Shown: positions 61,747-64,000 of the stretch, in pieces
Layout: each line of letters starts with the position of its first letter
How positions within the stretch are numbered: position 1 is the first letter of the stretch
Source: Kribbella sindirgiensis
Lineage (GTDB): Bacteria; Actinomycetota; Actinomycetes; Propionibacteriales; Kribbellaceae
DNA length: 64,000 bases
Assembly: GCF_004331435.1 (NCBI RefSeq)
Contig: NZ_SJKA01000013.1
Location: forward strand, 174,611-238,610
Direction of reading: 5' to 3'
Translations under genes and position numbers: made by a program
Notes under the pieces: model-generated
What the model was told of the DNA's origin: nothing
What the model saw: only the letters and a program-made list of their open reading frames with translations
Databases searched by the model: none

Positions 61747-62982
61747 GTGAGTGATAGGTCGCGCCACCTGATCGGATTGTTGCTCGGGGCCGAGGAGGAC
61801 TGGCCGCAGGCGTTCGAGGCGTTGCTGCAGCGGGTCGGGCCGGTGACGATCGACGGGCACGAGCACGAGTTCGGGTCCCGGCGGCTCACCATCGAGCCGT
61901 TCGACCTCAACGATCCGGTCCGCGTCGGGCTGGTGATCGACCGGCTCGCGTACTGGTACTACCACCCGCGCGAGTGGCTGAAGAAGGCCGCGCTGATGAA
62001 CGGCACGTACCTGCTGAACTCCCCGTTCACGTTCCAGTCGATGGAGAAGCACTCGGCGTACTGCGCGATGCTCCGGCTCGGTCTGAAGATCCCGCGGACC
62101 GTGCTGGTGCCGTACAAGAACCCGGTCGACAACGTGCGCTGGGCGTACACGTCGGCGACGTACAACCGGCCGTTCGACCTGGACGCGATCGCCGCCGACC
62201 TCGGGTACCCGCTGTACATGAAGCCGTTCGACGGCGGCGGCTGGCGGGGCGTGTCCCGGATCAACAACCCCGACGACCTGCACCGCGCGTACGACGAGTC
62301 CGGCGAGATGCTGATGCACCTGCAGGCGACGATCGAGTACGACAAGTTCGCGCGGGCGCTGTCGATCGGTGCCGAGACGATGGTGATGGACTTCCGTCCG
62401 GACGAGCCGATGCACAACCGGTACGCCGTCTCGCACGACTTCCTCAGCCCGGCCGCCGGCCACGAGGCGGTCGCGATCAGCCGGATCGTGAACGCCTTCT
62501 TCGGCTGGGAGTTCAACTCCTGCGAGATGCTGGTCCAGGGCGACTCGGTGCACCCGATCGACTACGCGAACGCCTGCCCGGACGTCGCGGTCACGTCGCT
62601 GCACTACTACTTCCCGTGGGCGCTGAGCGCGCTCGTGAAGTGGTCGGTCTTCTGCCTCGCCACCGGCCGGCGCTCGTCGGTGGACCTGCACACGGACCGG
62701 TACTTCGAGATCGCGGACGACCCGTCGCTGGACTACGACGCCAAGCTGAACGCGTACCTGGCCCTCGCCGACGAGCACTTCGAAACCACGAAGTACCGCG
62801 AGTGGTGCGACGCCCACCTGGGCGACTTCGACCTCCGCGTCCGGGACTGGGTAGCCGGCCCCGACTTCGCCCGCATCCTCCAGGAGACCGTCGCGGCAAC
62901 TTATCCACCGCACGAGCAGGACAAATTCATGGCCCACTTCAAGGGCCTCACCGACCTCTGGGTGGCCGATCAGGCAGGCTAG
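61747..62982 (+). CDS. ATP-grasp enzyme of unknown specificity
   Basis: This is a 411-residue ligase. GYPLYMKPFDGGGWRGVSRI provides the ATP-binding Lys and Gly-rich loop. FNSCEMLVQGDSVHPIDYAN supplies the metal-binding Glu, Asp and Asn typical of ATP-grasp carboxylate-amine ligases. GTG 61747 follows GAGGAG (61735-61740). Such enzymes join a carboxylate to an amine or thiol. Placed between two esterases and an amidohydrolase, it may build an amide product. I cannot name the substrate. Confidence 0.87.
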   Translation: MSDRSRHLIGLLLGAEEDWPQAFEALLQRVGPVTIDGHEHEFGSRRLTIEPFDLNDPVRVGLVIDRLAYWYYHPREWLKKAALMNGTYLLNSPFTFQSMEKHSAYCAMLRLGLKIPRTVLVPYKNPVDNVRWAYTSATYNRPFDLDAIAADLGYPLYMKPFDGGGWRGVSRINNPDDLHRAYDESGEMLMHLQATIEYDKFARALSIGAETMVMDFRPDEPMHNRYAVSHDFLSPAAGHEAVAISRIVNAFFGWEFNSCEMLVQGDSVHPIDYANACPDVAVTSLHYYFPWALSALVKWSVFCLATGRRSSVDLHTDRYFEIADDPSLDYDAKLNAYLALADEHFETTKYREWCDAHLGDFDLRVRDWVAGPDFARILQETVAATYPPHEQDKFMAHFKGLTDLWVADQAG

Positions 62983-62986
62983 GGGC

Positions 62987-63853
62987 GTGCGTGATTCCGA
63001 AGTACCGGCATGGTGGCGGCGGCTTGGGCTCGAGGGGCTGGTGGATGTGCATGTGCACTTCCTGCCGGATCGGGTGCTGAACGCGGTCTGGGCGTACTTC
63101 GACCAGGCGTCCGAGCATTACGGGACCGAGTGGCCGATCACCTACCGGACGTCGGTGGAGGAACGGCTGAAAACGCTGGATTCGTTGGGGGTGCGGGCGT
63201 TTCCGGCGTTGGTCTACCCGCACAAGCCGGGGATGGCCGCCGGGTTGAACTCCTGGGCCCGCGACTTCGCCGCTGCGACGCCCGGCTGCGTGTCCAGCGG
63301 CACCTTCTTCCCGGAGCCTGACGCGGCCGACTACGTGCGATCGGCGCTGGAGCTCGGGACGCGGATCTTCAAGGTCCACCTCCAGGTCGGCGACTACGAC
63401 CCCCGCACCGGCGAACTCGACGAGGTGTGGGGCCAGTTGGCCGAGGCCGCCGTACCAGTTGTCATCCACTGCGGCTCCGGCCCGATCCCCGGCCGCCACA
63501 CCGGCCCCGGCCCGATCGGCGAGGTCCTCCGCCGCCACCCTGCGTTGACGGCGGTGATCGCGCATCTGGGAATGCCGGAGTACGCCGAGCATCTCGCGTT
63601 CACGTCGTACCCGAACGTCCACCTGGACACGACGATGGCACTGACGCCGTTCACCGAGAAGCTCACGCCCTTCCCCCGCGACCTGGTGCCGCGGCTGGCT
63701 GACGTCCAGGATCGCATCGTCCTGGGCTCCGACTTCCCCAACATCCCTTACGAGTACGCGGTCCAGCTCTCATCCCTGGAAGCCCTGGACCTGGGCGATG
63801 CCTGGCTTCGCGCGGTCTGCTGGGAGAACGGCGCTCGCCTACTCGGTTTGTGA
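62987..63853 (+). CDS. Amidohydrolase family protein (TIM-barrel metal hydrolase)
   Basis: This is a 288-residue enzyme. The metal motif DVHVHFLPD lies near residue 20, His in VVIHCGSG and HLGMPEYAEH, and the catalytic Asp in VLGSDFPNIPYEY. This is the Amidohydro_2 pattern seen in ACMSD and related decarboxylases/hydrolases. GTG 62987 is four bases after the ATP-grasp stop, so it closes a four-gene operon. Confidence 0.87.
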   Translation: MRDSEVPAWWRRLGLEGLVDVHVHFLPDRVLNAVWAYFDQASEHYGTEWPITYRTSVEERLKTLDSLGVRAFPALVYPHKPGMAAGLNSWARDFAAATPGCVSSGTFFPEPDAADYVRSALELGTRIFKVHLQVGDYDPRTGELDEVWGQLAEAAVPVVIHCGSGPIPGRHTGPGPIGEVLRRHPALTAVIAHLGMPEYAEHLAFTSYPNVHLDTTMALTPFTEKLTPFPRDLVPRLADVQDRIVLGSDFPNIPYEYAVQLSSLEALDLGDAWLRAVCWENGARLLGL

Positions 63854-63967
63854 CTTGTTGCCTTCAGCAAGATCCACAGGACGTGAGAGTTGTGGATAAC
63901 GGATTCCCTTGAAAATAAGGGGTTCTGGCTTTGAAAACTGTCGGTGGGGGTGTCTAGGCTTTGATGC

Positions 63968-64000
63968 ATGGACAAGCCGCCTGAGTTGATGAGCGACGCC
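63968..64000 (+). CDS. Start of an unidentified gene, possibly DUF222/HNH endonuclease (partial)
   Basis: ATG 63968 opens MDKPPELMSDA before the window ends. The preceding A/T-richer stretch (TTGAAAA repeats and GGGGGTGTCTAGGCTTTGATGC) resembles leaders of DUF222/HNH endonuclease genes in related actinobacteria. Eleven codons are too few for a real call. Confidence 0.35.
   Translation, partial: MDKPPELMSDA

Overview
The window is high-GC chromosomal DNA from an actinobacterium. Gene content and style (leaderless starts, TTG and GTG starts, lipobox and twin-arginine signals, a DUF222/HNH-like upstream region at the right edge) resemble the Kribbella/Nocardioidaceae group. That placement is inference, because no rRNA is present. 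About 59 protein genes are supported. Most are housekeeping, catabolic or regulatory genes in small operons. There is no prophage, no integrase and no CRISPR array.

Left part (1-13,989): a DUF47 regulator next to what is probably the start of a phosphate transporter; a marR-GH3 lipoprotein-DUF202-DUF202 operon; an EamA exporter divergent from its TetR regulator; a thioesterase-ion channel pair with an unusual selectivity filter; a flavin reductase, an APH-type kinase, an aldo/keto reductase and a hemerythrin-like protein; then a TAXI-type TRAP transporter.

Middle (14,108-33,662): a two-component system followed by a second, Tat-type TAXI binding protein; a GH38 alpha-mannosidase with a LacI-type operator; a P450 preceded by two palindromic sites; FUSC, OsmC and phospholipase C genes; a DUF5107 sugar-associated protein; a flavoprotein; a secreted hydrolase; a RIO kinase.

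Centre-right (33,829-48,553): a SigB/F-type sigma factor, a coiled-coil protein, and a Ku gene split by a 169-bp element with perfect 27-bp terminal inverted repeats. These are followed by a fused E1 dehydrogenase, an aldehyde dehydrogenase, an amino-acid oxidase/ornithine cyclodeaminase pair, an ArsR-AHSA1-SDR operon, and an iron-box-controlled siderophore-binding lipoprotein.

Right part (48,554-64,000): a hairpin-rich 536-bp gap; an ornithine-cyclodeaminase homologue coupled to an ammonia-lyase-like protein whose MIO triad reads Ser-Ala-Gly; a YqeB-like protein; a tiny GyrA-like protein; a VanY-type peptidase; a NarL-type two-component system; a WYL regulator divergent from an epoxide hydrolase and an AlkZ-like protein; and a tight esterase-esterase-ATP-grasp-amidohydrolase operon that may be an uncharacterised peptide or amide pathway.

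Many intergenic regions carry clean palindromes. Regulation by local TetR, ArsR, WYL, LacI, Crp and IdeR-type proteins can therefore be read from the sequence.
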